DNA of 64,000 nucleotides from Choricystis sp. odSpoLacu1 (Eukaryota; Chlorophyta; Trebouxiophyceae): the NCBI GenBank assembly GCA_958009055.1, contig OY253663.1, positions 186,001 to 250,000 on the forward strand. The letters run 5' to 3'. Within the stretch, counting starts at the first letter, position 1; each line of letters starts with the position of its first letter. The position numbers and the translations under genes are program-made. This document shows positions 1-11,172 of the stretch, one piece after another. The notes beneath the pieces were generated by a model. It was not told the DNA's origin and ran no database searches. It saw only the letters and a program-made list of their open reading frames with translations.

Positions 1-761
1 GAGGGGGTGTGAGAGCTTGACATAGGGCGGGCGGTCCGAGCGAGGGGTTGGAGCGACGACACGCGAGCGGGTGTCTCCTCTCTCTATCTCGCCTCCTCCC
101 CGCACGCGTCCCACGTCCTCCTTCCCCCTCCTACCGCACTCGACAGCATGCATCCTCCTCCACGACACACGCGCCGCGGGCGGAGGGGGCGGGGAGAGGG
201 TTTCTGGAGAGTGCCCCCTGGGGCAGCCGCATTGGCACCCCCTCCGACACCTGCCGCTCAAACCGCCCCCTTCTCTCTCCTCCCTCACACTCGCCGTCTC
301 CAACGACACGGCAGCCGGCACGCTCAGCTCCCGCGTGCCCCGGGCCCGGTCGGGCGTGGCGGACGGGGGCGGCAGGGGGGCGCGCCTGGTTGGCTGGCGC
401 GTGAGCGTGCGGCGCGGTGGGGGCGTGGACCGCTGTGCCGCCTGTGTCGGCGGTGCCAGGACACGCATTGTGGGTTGTGGGCGTCGCGTGGGTGCACGTG
501 TGACCGTGGGAGGGGGGAGGACGCAAGGGGGAGGCGGCACGGGGGAAGGCACCCCACTCGCGCGCGCTCTTGCTTGTCGTTCCGTGCGCGCCGAGTGTGG
601 GGCTCGCCTGCGACTCGGAACGTGGGTTGTACACGCGTGAGTGTGAGGAGCAGGCGCACACGCAGGGAATGCTGGGGTGTCGCGCGTTTTTTGTGAGGTT
701 GTGGGGAAGGGAATCGGCGAACAACAAAAACAATCAGTTTTCGTTTTTGGCGTCGCGCAAA
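1..761. other. Gene-free 5' flank of GLE1
   Basis: No gene is supported here. Several overlapping open frames exist on both strands, but they are Arg/Pro/Gly-rich, have no recognisable motif and look like by-products of the high GC content. The last 40 bases before the GLE1 start turn A-rich, which fits a 5' leader. Confidence 0.5.
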
Positions 762-2546
762 ATGGCGTCCCCCACCGCCACGGCGCCCCCTCCGGCGCTG
801 GCGTTGGCCCCACCATATGGTGGGGCCAGCAGCGCTGACAGCCTGCTGCCATCCATGTCCATGCAGACGGCCTCCACGCTGGCCCTGGCCCGGCGCCCGC
901 GCGGCGGAGGGCGGCGCGCGCACCCCTCCACCTCCCGCGCCTTCACCGCGCCGTCCGGCATGACGGACAGCGAGGGCGACGGCGATGAAGACGGGGAAGA
1001 GGTGCAGAGTCGGCCGGTGGTGGCGGTGGCGCCGAAAGCCACGCCGCCCCTGCCTCCGCGCCGCGCGGCCCTGCCCCCCGCTGCTCCCGCCGCCGACAAA
1101 GACGCGCTGGCGGCAACTCAAGCGGCGGCTGATGCTGCTGCGACCGCGGCCGCCTTTGATGCTGCCTTGTTAGCGGTGGACGCAGCAGAGGCGGACGCCG
1201 CCGCGGCCGCGGCCGCCGCCACCCGCCGCGCCAAAGCCGCAGCCGCGGCTGACGCCGCCTCCCGCGCTGAACGAGACGCTGCCAGGCTGGAGGCGGCTGC
1301 TGGCCGCGCCGCGGCTAGATCGGCGGCCGCCGCGTCGCGAGCCGACGCGGCGGCCGCGCGCGCGGCGGCCGCGGCAGAGGCGGCGGCCGCGGCTGAAGCC
1401 GAGGCGGTGGCGGCCGCCAGAAAGAAAGCTGACCAAGATGCTCGCGCGGCGAGGGAGGCGGCGGCGGCGCGCGAGGCGGCGGAGGCAGAGTCCGCGCGCG
1501 CCGCCACAGCTGCCGAGGCCAAGCGCGCCGCGGAGCAAGAGGCTGCCGCCGCCGCCAAAGCTGCGGCCGCAGCTGTGCCATCGCCTCGCGTGAATGGAGG
1601 CGGCGGCGCGGCCGCAGAGATGGCGTGCGCACCGGCCGCAGCGGCGGCCGCAGCAGCAGACGCTGCCGCTCTGGCGGCCGCGCGCACCGAAGTCGCCCCT
1701 CTGCTCGCCGACCCGACCACCCGCACCGACCGCCGCACCATCGACAAACGGATCACGCTGGCGGTGCAACAGGTCGCGGCGACACGGCAGCAGGTGGCCG
1801 CCAAAACGGGGGAGCTGTCTTCCCTCCTCACCTCCCTGCACGGCCCCCCCCACACCTACGCCGCCCTGGCCCTGGCCGCCCGCCTGGTGGCGCAGTGCGA
1901 GTGCCAGGTGGCGCTGAACCCGTCGTTTGCGTACCCTCTGGCTGAGGTGGCGGCGGGCGTCGCGGCGGCTGCACCCGCGCTGGCCCCCCTTGTGCGCGCC
2001 CGCCTGGCGGCCGCCACCCCGCTGGCTGTGCCGCGAGCGGCCAAGGGGGCGCCGACGTCGGTCGCGTACAAAACCGCCATGGGGTTTAGAAAGGTGGAGG
2101 TGGCGCAGCGTGATGGCAGTGGGGGCGTCGCCACCACCGCGTTCGAGCCCGCGGACGCGGTCGCCGCCCGCACGCGGGGCTACATCCTGTTTTTGATCGC
2201 CACGTATGTGGCGGACGCGGCTCCACCCGGCGGCCCGGCGTCTGCTTGGGCTTTTTTGGCGCGCCTGCTCAACGCGCTGCCCCCCTCCCGCCTGGCCGCC
2301 GTCGCTCTGGACGCCGCCCTGGAAGCAGGGGGGCACGCCCTGGCCACCCGCTTCGGGCGCCAGTTTCTCAAGCTGCTGGCGGGAGTGGACGCCCACTTTT
2401 TGCCGGGGTTGGCGGCGTGTGGTGACGCGGACGCACGTGCCCCCGCGGCGAGGGTGCGGGCGTACCTGCACTCAGGCGCGTTCAGGCAGGCGCCGGAGGG
2501 GCGGACGATGCCGCTGTCGGACGCGAGTTCGTATGATCGGGCTTAG
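762..2546 (+). CDS. GLE1: GLE1-like mRNA export factor
   Basis: Intronless, 594 residues. GLE1 sits on the cytoplasmic face of the nuclear pore, where with inositol hexakisphosphate it activates the DEAD-box helicase Dbp5 so that exported mRNPs are remodelled. The C-terminal half (about residues 310-590) follows the GLE1 domain: an AYPLAEVAAGV segment, a MGFRKVE segment, a GYILFLIATY helix, then WAFLARLLNALP and FGRQFLKLLAGV blocks in family order. Residues 115-310 are an extreme Ala/Glu/Arg-rich stretch that matches the position of the coiled coil before the GLE1 domain. The frame stays open 64 codons further upstream, but ATG 762 is preferred because the extension lacks coding character and ATG 762 follows an A-rich leader. 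Identity rests on the C-terminal domain; the N-terminus is not conserved. Confidence 0.85.
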   Translation: MASPTATAPPPALALAPPYGGASSADSLLPSMSMQTASTLALARRPRGGGRRAHPSTSRAFTAPSGMTDSEGDGDEDGEEVQSRPVVAVAPKATPPLPPRRAALPPAAPAADKDALAATQAAADAAATAAAFDAALLAVDAAEADAAAAAAAATRRAKAAAAADAASRAERDAARLEAAAGRAAARSAAAASRADAAAARAAAAAEAAAAAEAEAVAAARKKADQDARAAREAAAAREAAEAESARAATAAEAKRAAEQEAAAAAKAAAAAVPSPRVNGGGGAAAEMACAPAAAAAAAADAAALAAARTEVAPLLADPTTRTDRRTIDKRITLAVQQVAATRQQVAAKTGELSSLLTSLHGPPHTYAALALAARLVAQCECQVALNPSFAYPLAEVAAGVAAAAPALAPLVRARLAAATPLAVPRAAKGAPTSVAYKTAMGFRKVEVAQRDGSGGVATTAFEPADAVAARTRGYILFLIATYVADAAPPGGPASAWAFLARLLNALPPSRLAAVALDAALEAGGHALATRFGRQFLKLLAGVDAHFLPGLAACGDADARAPAARVRAYLHSGAFRQAPEGRTMPLSDASSYDRA

Positions 2547-2660
2547 AGAGGGAAGGAGGGAGGGAAAAAACTGGTTAGTTGTTAGGCCTCACCCACACTC
2601 GTGAAAACAAACGCCCGCTTCCCCCTTCTCTCCCTCCACCCTCTCTCTCCCCACCATCGA

Positions 2661-3966
2661 ATGCTGAAGGCGGCCACCCTGAGCCGCCCCCCGACCGCCG
2701 TTCCCCGCGTGTCAGGTCGCCCGCTCCCCCGCGCGCCGCTCCGCGCACCGGTTTCGCTTCCGCGCCGCGCTCGCCCTGTGCGCGTGGCCGCCATGGCGTC
2801 CGCGTCCAAGAGTGAGTGTGTGTGAGAGATGGGAAAGCGTGGGCACGCAAATGGCCGGGCCAGCGACGTGGAGGCGGCGGTGGGGGGGCGCAACGCCCTC
2901 GACTCTACCACGGAGGAAATTCGATGCGTGCTTTTCCCTCATCTCCCCTCCCCTCCCCACACAGTGCGCCGCGCCACGGTGGAGGACAGGCTGGACCTGA
3001 TCGACTCGGTGGACACCTTCATCTTTGATTGCGACGGTAAGAGCGTGGGGAGAAAGAAAGAGGGGGGAGCGTTGGGAACGAAAACAAGAAAACGACGCTC
3101 ACCCACCCACCCCACCCACCAACCACACAGGCGTCGTCTGGCGCGGCGACTCCGTCATCCCGGGCGTCCCCGCCACCCTGGACGCCCTGCGCGCCGCCGG
3201 CAAGAGGCTGGTGTTTGTGACCAACAACTCCACCAAATCGCGCGCGGGCTACCTCTCCAAGTTCACGTCCCTCGGCCTCACTGTGTCCGCTGAAGAGATT
3301 TACTCCTCCTCCTACGCGGCGGCCGCCTACTTGAAGTCGATCGACTTCCCGGCGGACAAGAAAGTATACGTGGTGGGGGAGGCGGGGATCTTGGAGGAAC
3401 TGGACAACGTCGGCATCAAACACTGCGGCGGCCCCGCCGACGCCGGCAAAACGGTCGACCTCGCCCCCGGCTACGCCCTCCCTCACGACGCGGACGTGGG
3501 GGCCGTCGTCGTCGGCTTCGACCGCCACATCAACTACTATAAAATTCAAACCGCGACGCTCTGCATCTCTGAAAACCCGGGGTGCCACTTCATCGCCACC
3601 AACACGGACGCCCGCACCCACCTGACCGACGCTCAAGAGTGGGCGGGCAATGGGGCCATGGTGGGCGCGATCAAGGGGGCGACCAAGCAGGAGCCGACGT
3701 TGGTGGGGAAGCCCGCGGAATTCATGCTGGCTGACATCGCCGCCAAGTTTGGGCTCAAACGGTCCCAGATCTGCATGATGGGGGACAGGCTGGACACCGA
3801 CATCCTGTTTGGGGCTCACGGGGGGCTCACCACCATGCTGGTGCTGTCTGGAGTGACGACGGAGGAGGCGCTGCTGGCGCCCGAGAACACGATCCACCCG
3901 AATTACTATACGGCGGCTCTGCCCGACCTGCTGGAGGCGCTGCAGGCGAAGAAGGTGGCGGCGTGA
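2661..3966 (+). CDS. PGLP1: Phosphoglycolate phosphatase, plastid
   Basis: Exons 2661-2811, 2965-3036, 3131-3966. This HAD-superfamily enzyme dephosphorylates 2-phosphoglycolate, the toxic product of Rubisco oxygenation, as the first step of photorespiration. All four HAD motifs are present: DCDGVVW (split by intron 2), TNNSTKSR, the GKP lysine, and GDRLDTDI. The family glycine/aspartate segment VGFDRHINYYK is present too. The first ~45 residues are Arg/Pro/Ala-rich without acids, like a plastid transit peptide, and an in-frame internal Met precedes the mature part. ATG 2661 is chosen over an in-frame ATG at 2601 because it directly starts the transit-like sequence. Intron donors are GTGAGT and GTAAGA. 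It follows GLE1 on the same strand with 114 bp between stop and start. Confidence 0.93.
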
Positions 3967-4085
3967 GAGAGGGAGAGAGAGGGATTCTTTTGTCCATTCT
4001 TTTTGTAGCTTCTTGCGCGCGAGGTTGAAAAAAAAAACATCAAAGAAAAAGGAAAGCTGCACCACCACCACCCACCCCCTTTCTC

Positions 4086-5566
4086 TCAATACAGCTGCAC
4101 CACACCATCCGGCGCCCGCGCCTTGGCGTCCTGGGCGACGCACTCACAGATCCAGAGCAGGTTACGAATTTCTTGCTCCCGTAAACGCAGGTAGGCGAAA
4201 AACACGCCATACCCAAACTGCCGCTCAAACGCCAGGCCACAGCGGCGGGCTTCCTCCTCGAACAGGACGCGGTCCAGGGCTTGGGCTTCGCCGCCGCCCA
4301 GCTTGGCGAAGATGGCGCGGTACGGGGGGCAGCGCTCCATCGCGGCACGAACGGCATCGAAGTCATCTGCCCCCGCCAATTCGAGATGCCCGTGCGGGTG
4401 CAGCTCCCCCAGCGCCGAGTACAGGCGCCGCCTGTCGTCCCGCGTCAGGTCGGTGCCCATGGAGTTGAGGGTGATGTTGAGGGCGCGCCTGTCGGCGTCA
4501 AAGGACAGAAGGTCGGACATGACCTCTGCAGTCGCACCCCCTAATTTCGCACACTCTGCGGCGAAACCATCGAGGTAGGCTTTGTAGAGGGTGTTGCGCA
4601 TGACTTCCACGTTCATTTCGTCGAGGTCGTCTGAGGGTTGGGGTGGGGTGGGGAAAAGGGGGGGGGGGGTCTCTCTTTTTTTACGTGTCTTGCCAACCCC
4701 GACACAAAACACCACCCACCAACCCTCACTCTCTCACCTGCCGTCAACTCTTCCGCAAAGTAGGGCGCCAGCGGCGTGTCCACCAGGACGAGCCTGTACA
4801 GCTCCCGCATGGAGGAGGCGACCGCGAGCGCGGGCAGCCCGTCAAACACGCCCAGCGGGTGGCACTTGTCCAGCAGTTCCTGCACGTCGCGCTCGTGCAG
4901 GGTGCCCGACACGACGAGGACGACGTTGTCGATCATGTGGCCCACGACGCAGAGGTCGAGGAAGCGGGCGAGGGAGGCCGAGGCGGAGGCGCGCAGGGAC
5001 GTCCAATCATCCACCAGCTTGGCTGTGGCGGAGGCGACGATGGAGGCGGGGGTGGGGGGGCCGGCGTCGTTGGCGAGGTAGGGGCCGTAGTCGGTGGCGG
5101 ACTGAGTGGAGTGGGTGGAGGGAGGGTGTGTCGGCATCGCGCGCAGTCGGGGAACAAAAAGGAAAACGTGCGCACTCTCCCTCTCCCTCTCTTCTCCAAC
5201 CCCCCACACGCACCAGGTTGAGCTTGACGTCTTCCAGCGTCTCGCACTGGTACAGGTTGTTGTAGTCGGCGGCGCGCAGGAGGCCCGCGCGGTGGCCGCG
5301 CACGATGGCCTCTGGAGAAGGCGGAAAGGGAAAGAAAAAACGTTAGGAAGGGAGTGTGTGCGTGTTTGCTTCTTCGGCTCTGGCTTCGCGCGTGGTGCAA
5401 ACACGCGCTTATACACACGCGCGCGCGCACGGGGAAGGCCAAGGGAGGAGGCAGAGGGGCACGCACGACGCGCGATGCGACTGCTCTCTCCTCAACACAC
5501 ACACGCGCACGCACCCAGGTAGCCGTCCTTGACGTTGAACAGGAGGGCCTCCATGCCGGCGCCCAT
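4086..5566 (-). CDS. VMA6: V-type proton ATPase subunit d
   Basis: Exons in coding order 5566-5515, 5311-5214, 5101-4738, 4630-4086, joining in frame to 352 residues, almost the length of human ATP6V0D1 (351). Subunit d caps the membrane rotor ring of the Vo sector and couples it to the central stalk of V-ATPase on vacuolar and endosomal membranes. Conserved stretches include [84 protein letters not shown] and the FEEE...[20 protein letters not shown] end. All three introns have clean splice sites (GTGCG, GTGCG, GTGAG donors) and every junction falls in a conserved part of the protein, so the model is secure. Confidence 0.95.
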
Positions 5567-5766
5567 GGTGGCTGGCTGTGGCGGGGAAGGGGGGACGCGA
5601 GCGCACAAAGAAATGGCCTGAAAACGAAGAGTGAGGCCGACTCGACACACTCACTTAGCTCCATTCGCGTTGCTGGCTTTTGCACTCTCCCGCCGCCTCT
5701 CGACACACAAACAGGCCACTAGCGCCTGCGCCCCACGCGCTTCACCTTTCCCTTACCACCCTCACA

Positions 5767-6086
5767 ATGCGCGCCCACCTGCAACGCGCCGCGCGGCGCG
5801 GCAGCGTGGCCGCGGCCGCGGCCGCCGCGCCGCCCGCGCGCCGCTCGGCGCCCCGCCGCCGCCCCGCCTCCACCTCGGCACCCTCGCCCTCGCCGTCGAC
5901 ACCCGCGGTGTCGTCAACCGACGTGGAGGCGCCACGGGGGGCCGCGGACGAGGCGGCAGTCGCGCGCGTGCTGGCCGAACCAGCGGCCGACGCGCCCACC
6001 GGAGACAAGGACGCCGCCCCCCGCAGGCCGCTGCTGGCGCTGAGCGTGGCTGAACTGAAGGAGGTGGTGGTGGCGCATGGGCAGGT

Positions 6087-6119
<33 letters not shown>

Positions 6120-7266
6120 GGGGGGAAGGAGAGTGGGGGGGCTCGTGGCCACCACCACAAGCCAAACAGGCCACCCCCACCCCACCCCCACCCCACCCCA
6201 CCCCTTCCAGCCCGCCTACCGTGGCCAACAACTCTACGACGCCCTCACCCGGGGCGCGGCCGACTGGGAGTCCCAGTCCATGAACACGCTGCCCAAAGCG
6301 TTGCGCGCGTCGCTGGCCGACGCCGGCGTCACGCTCGGCCGGTCCCCCACCCACGCGACCGCGGTCGCTGCCGACGGCACCACCAAGCTGCTGCTGGCCC
6401 TGGTGGATGGCCACGTCATTGAGACGGTGGCCATTCCCAGCCTGAGGCGGCCGCCCGCGGGGGCGGACAGGAAATGGACGGTGTGTGTGTCGTCGCAGGT
6501 CGGGTGCCCGATGCGCTGCGCCTTCTGCGCCACCGGCAGGGGCGGCTACGCCCGCCAGCTCGCGTCCCACGAGATTGTGGACCAAGTGCTGGCCGCGGCG
6601 TCCGTCGCGGCGGGCGCCGGGTGGGCGCGCGGGGGGCCCGGCGGCGCCGACCGGCCCTCGAACGTCGTGCTGATGGGCATGGGGGAACCCCTCCTCAACT
6701 TGAAAGCCGTCATCCCCGCCGTCCGCTCCATGGTCGACAGGCTGGGCATAGGTGCCCGCAAGATCACGATCTCGACTGTCGGCGTGCCCAACGCCATCGC
6801 GCGGCTGGCGGCGGAGAGGTGGCAAGTCGGGCTCGCGGTCTCCCTGCATGCACCCACCCAAGCGCTGCGCGAGTCCATCGTCCCCTCCGCCAAAGCCTAC
6901 CCCCTGGACGCCCTGCTGACCGACTGTGTGGCCTACTTTGAGGCGACGGGGCGGCGGGTGACGTTTGAGTACGCGCTGTTGAAGGGCGTGAACGACGCGC
7001 CGACACATGCGACCGCGCTCGCGCGCTTGTTGCGGCGCCACGACCTGCGGTCCCACGTCAACATCATTCCCTTCAACGCGGTGGAGGGAGCCGCGTTTCA
7101 GTCACCTTCTAAAGGGGAGGCGGCTGCATTCGCCGCAGCTCTGGAGGCGGGGGGCGTGGCAGCGAGTGTGCGCACGCCGCGCGGCGCCGACGCGGCGGCC
7201 GCGTGCGGCCAGCTGCGCGCAACGAGCACCAAAAGGTGGCGATGCCTGTTTGATTTTGGTTGGTAA
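5767..7266 (+). CDS. rlmN: RlmN-type radical SAM rRNA methyltransferase, organellar
   Basis: Exons 5767-6084 and 6211-7266, about 457 residues when spliced. RlmN enzymes methylate C2 of an adenine in 23S rRNA (A2503 in E. coli) and of A37 in some tRNAs, using two SAM molecules. The radical SAM cluster motif CPMRCAFCATG is present, as are the GMGEPLLN segment, the ALLKGVND motif, HVNIIPFN and the C-terminal AACGQL motif that holds a reactive cysteine in the family. About 100 Arg/Ala/Ser-rich residues precede the domain and look like a plastid or mitochondrial targeting peptide. The 126-nt intron is a multiple of three with no in-frame stop, so an unspliced message would still be translated. 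The product almost certainly acts on an organelle ribosome. Confidence 0.9.
6085..6210 (+). other. Stop-free intron with a 23-G run
   Basis: The intron runs from a GTGAGT donor to a CCTTCCAG acceptor. It contains an uninterrupted G run at 6103-6125 followed by a (CCCCA)n-like pyrimidine tract. Its length is divisible by three and it holds no stop in the coding frame, so retention would insert 42 residues (mostly Gly, Thr and Pro) after the N-terminal extension. Confidence 0.75.
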
Positions 7267-7376
7267 TTTGCGTGTGTTTTTAGTGCGTGCGTTGCTTTTG
7301 TGCGGGTGTGTTGACAGTGCGTTGCGAGGAAACAAAACAAAAAACAAACAAAACAAGACACTCTCTCCCTCTCTCT

Positions 7377-10300
7377 CTAGTCCTGCATCTCCACCACCTG
7401 ATCCCCGTTGTCAGCGTCCACAGCCTCCACAGCCACCGTCGGCGGCAGCCCCGCCAGCGCGGTGCCCGCGAAGCCGCGCTCGCGCGCGCGCGCGCGCCGC
7501 GGCGCGCCGCGCCCTCCTCGTCCAAAAAAGACACGTCCTCTCCATCCACGCGCCCCGCATCCACCACGCGCAGCAGGGGGACGTCGCACGGCACGCCCAG
7601 CTCGCCCAGAGTGGCGGCGTCGGGGGCCAGCAGGCGCCAGGCGCCGGGAGGGGGGGGGGTGGATGGGGGGGTGGCTGCAGCAGCACCACCCAACGCTGGA
7701 GCGTACACGTCTGCGTTGGAGGGGTGCACGCCCAGGGCTTCATACAGTGCCAGTTTGACCTCTTTCAGGGTGTCGCGCGACGACAGGACGAGCGTGCGCG
7801 CGCCGCGGCGCGCAGCGCGCCCGACGCGGGGGGGGGGGCGCGCGCGCTGCGGTCGCCGCCCCCTCCACCGCCGCCCGGGCCACGCTCTCGACACGCACGT
7901 CGACATCCACATACACCAGTCTGGCGGCGGCCGCCGAGTCGGCAGCGGCCGCGACCGCGGCGTCGCAGACGGGGGGGTGGGTGCGGAGAAAGGCGCCGGA
8001 CGGGTCGCGCTGCGGTTCGATCAGCTCCACCCTCGCCGTCGGCACGTCCGCCCCGCCATACGCGGCCGCCAGGGCCAGGGCGGGTTCGACCGCGGTCGCC
8101 ACCCAGGGCGCCCCGGGGCGGGGGGGGGGCAGCATGAGGCGGCCGCGCGTGAGTTCGAGCGGCGGCGGCGGCGCGGCCAGGCGGGGGCCACCGCTGCCGG
8201 CCGGGTGGCAATCGCACACCAGGGCTGTCAGGGAGACGGCCAGGGGGGGCGGGCGGGGTGGAGGGGGGGGCGTGCCCCCCGCCACTCCCGGCGAGGAGCG
8301 GCGGGGGGCGCGCGCGACGTGCGCGCGCCAGGCAGACAGCCACGCAGCCGGCAACAAAGCAAACTCGTCCCCCGCGTTCACACCCCGCCCCGCGCTCACG
8401 GCGCCCGGTCTGGAGGCGGCCGCGAGGGAGGGGGCCAGGGCGCGCTCGGCCGCGGCGGCCGCGGCGGCGTCGGTCGCGTCGGCCTCGGCTGCCGCGGCCG
8501 CGGCCGCGCACGCGTCGCAGTCGCCGACGGTCAACACCGGCAGCTCCCGCGGCGGCGGCAGCGGGCGCGGCGGCGGCGACGCAGCGCGTTCGTCATCACC
8601 ATCATCATCATCCACCACGATGACGTCGTCGTCGCCGCCGCCGGTGGAGGGCTTGGCGCGCTTGGGGGGGGGCGCAGCGGCCGCAGCGGCCGCAGCGGCC
8701 GCAGCATCCCCCGCCATCACCTCCCACACGCACGCCGGCACCGCAGCCCGGCGGGAGGGGCCGACATCGGGCAGCAGGCCGCCGTGCGGGCACAGAATGG
8801 CGTCGGTGGGGTCGCCGCCGTCGGAGGCGGTGAACCCCCGCGGCGGAGGGCGGCCGCGCCGCTTGAGCCAGGCGGCCGCACACGCCCTCCCCACCCACAC
8901 GTCCCCCTCCCCTGGCTCGCGGTCGACGCCACCCCCCGCCTCCATCACAGCCACTGCGTCGCCGCGGGCGGAGGCGGCGGCGGCTGCATCGTCGCGGGAG
9001 CGCAGGAGGGAGGTGCAGCAGGCGGCGCAGAGCGCGCCAGCGCGAAGCTCTGGCCCCCCCGCCGAGACTGACCGCACTGCGGCCCACCCCGCGGCCGACA
9101 GCAGCTTGGTGTCCGCCAGTTTGGACGGGTCGACGCCACCGTGCGCCTCGCAGAGGAGGGAGGCGCAGTCGGCGGGGGGGGGAGGGTCGGCGTCGGTCGC
9201 CCAGGCGGAGAGCCAGGGGGACGGCACCCACACGGAATCCAGCGGCACGCCGTCTCCCCGGGTGAGGCGGGAGTTCACCACGGCACGCACCGCGGCCCTG
9301 CGCTCGTCGGCAGCCGCGCCGTCGGCGGCTGCCGCGGTGGCGTCCGCGGCCGACGCCACCGCGGCCGTGGCGTCGCGGTCTGCGAGCCACGCCACCAAGT
9401 CCGGGGGCAGCGCCGACGCCGCCTCGTCGGCCGCGGCGTCGCCGTCGGCGCCATCGGCGCGGTAGACGAGCATGTAGGCGTTGGCCGAGGTGACGCGGTC
9501 GGTGGAGGGGGGGGGGCGGGGGCGGCGTGGCGCTAGGCGACGGCGACGCCGACACCCTGCCTCGGCCGCGTCCCCGCCCCCCCCCCCGGCCTCGGCCGCC
9601 GGCCTTCCCCGCCCCCGCCGCCTGCACAACTCCATGGTCTCTGGCGGCGGCGGCCGAGGCGGGGCCGCCGGGCAGGGGGGTGACGCCCTCGTCGTCCAGG
9701 CGCCACCACCCCGCCCCCCGCCGCACGTGGGCCACGTAGTGGCCGTGCGTGGCGGCGGACCCCCGGTGGATGAGGACGGCGGCCAGGGAGTGTGAGGTGG
9801 TGGGGTGGGTGGAGGCGGAGGAGGCGAGGAGGGTTGACGCGGGCAGGCGGATGGGGAACGACAGCGGCGACGCCACCTTGACGCGCGCGCCACGAGCCGC
9901 GTCGTACACAAACCTCTGCAGCGACAGCACGAGGACGGGGGGGAGGGCGACAAACACGTCGGCCCGGATGGCGGGGGTGCGGATGGCGCAGGCGGCGCAG
10001 GCGACGGCGTTTGCGCCGTCGAGCCTCTCCGGTGCGCGCGCCGCGGCCAGCGCGCTCTCCAGGCTGCCGTGCCCACTCACCGGCACCGGCACGTCGGTGA
10101 ACGGGTGGACGACGTTGGAGGAGGGCGACCGGCGCCCGCACACGGTGCAGGCGAGGTCGACGCGCGACCGGCCGGCAAAGCGGGTGGCGACGGCGGTGGA
10201 GACGCGGGGGTCTGGGTCGTGGGCGAGGGCCGACTCGAGCAGCGCCAGCAGCAGCTTGAAAAACTCGCCACCATCCTGCTGCTCCCCGGGTTCAATGCCC

Positions 10301-10983
10301 AGGGACGTGACCAGGTCGGTGGGGTCGGCCGCGGTGGCCGAGGGGGCGGCCAGGGTGGCAAAGAGGCGGCGGAGGGCGGCGAGCGGGGGGGACACGACGG
10401 CGGGGGTCGCCGCCGCGAGCACGGCCGCCCGAAACGGGGCGTCCGCGAACAGGCACTGCAGGCCGCCCGCCACGTAGCAGGTGGCGCCCAGGTTGGTCAT
10501 GCCGACGGGGGCGGTGGGGTCGAGGGGCTGTGGGTGGAGGTGGGTGGGTCGGTGCAGTGTTTTTTGACCGCCGGTCGACGAAAAAGTGAATGCCTCTGCT
10601 CCCCGCGCCGCAGCTCCCCCCGCAGCCACACCTGCCACCCGCCACCACCCCCACTTGCTCCACACACTCTCCCCCCACCCACACAAACTCACCGCTTTCA
10701 CGCCCGCGTCCGCCTTGGCCTTGACCGGGCGCGCCCACAGACCGTCGCGCTTGTGTTTGCCCTCTGCAGGGCACAACCCGCGCAGGCACAGGGGCGCCAC
10801 CCGCCCACACTGGCACCGCGTGTCATGGGGGGACGCGTCGCAGGCGGGAGGGGCGCCCAGGGCGGCCAGCAGGGTGGAGGGGGGGACTTGTTCGCCGTCG
10901 GTGAGAGACGCGAGTGTCCCACGCGCAGACGGCGAGAGGCGGGGTGGGGGGGGTGGGGGGGGTGGCCGCTTCTTTGGGGCCAT
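7377..10983 (-). CDS. USP48: USP48/UBP26-type ubiquitin-specific protease (frame-broken)
   Basis: Exon 1 is 10983-10693; coding resumes at 10527. Plant UBP26 and animal USP48 are nuclear C19 cysteine proteases; UBP26 removes ubiquitin from histone H2B. The Cys box GMTNLGATCYV and the His box GHYVAHVRRGAGWWRLDD are present, with a C-x-x-C pair in CTVCGRR, then TSANAYMLVYR. DUSP-type Cys/His blocks follow (LLCEAHGGVDPSKL, ILCPHGGLLPD, VCDCHP), then a ubiquitin-like segment (TLVLSSRDTLKEVKLALYEAL) and the tail GFAGTALAG...EMQD. The frame breaks three times: near 9507-9631 (G10 run, or an unresolved intron), at the G11 run 7828-7838, and at the (CG)8 tract 7481-7496. The last two cancel, so the C-terminus returns to the frame held before them. 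A sequence or assembly error is likelier than a pseudogene because every domain is intact. Confidence 0.85.
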
Positions 10984-11172
10984 AGTGTGGCGTGTGTGTG
11001 TGGTGGTGGGGGGGGGGGGGGGGAGAGGCGCCCCCAAACGGCGAAAAGGGAGGCGGGTGTGTTTTTTGTTGCTCCGACGTCGAAAACACTCCGAGCCACA
11101 CAGGTTTGTGTGCAGAACCCACACCGGAAAAAAATGATCCACACACACACGCCAACGTAAATCAATCCCGCT

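Noticed and set aside
570..761. 64-codon in-frame upstream extension of GLE1
   Set aside because: No coding bias and no family similarity; ATG 762 follows an A-rich leader.
1118..1855. 245-codon minus-strand ORF opposite the Ala-rich part of GLE1
   Set aside because: GCN-rich sense codons read as open Ala/Arg-rich frames on the other strand; no motif, and the plus strand encodes a recognised family.
9533..9630. Intron in USP48 with donor GTTGTG or GTGCAG and acceptor CCTAG
   Set aside because: The phases do not match for that acceptor; a 70-nt version (acceptor at 9561) would fit but a G10 indel explains the frame change equally well, so it was left unresolved.
8608..11148. 846-codon minus-strand ORF taken as one protein
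   Set aside because: It reads through the real intron and, beyond the G10 run, out of frame; only 9631-10527 and the first exon in it are coding.
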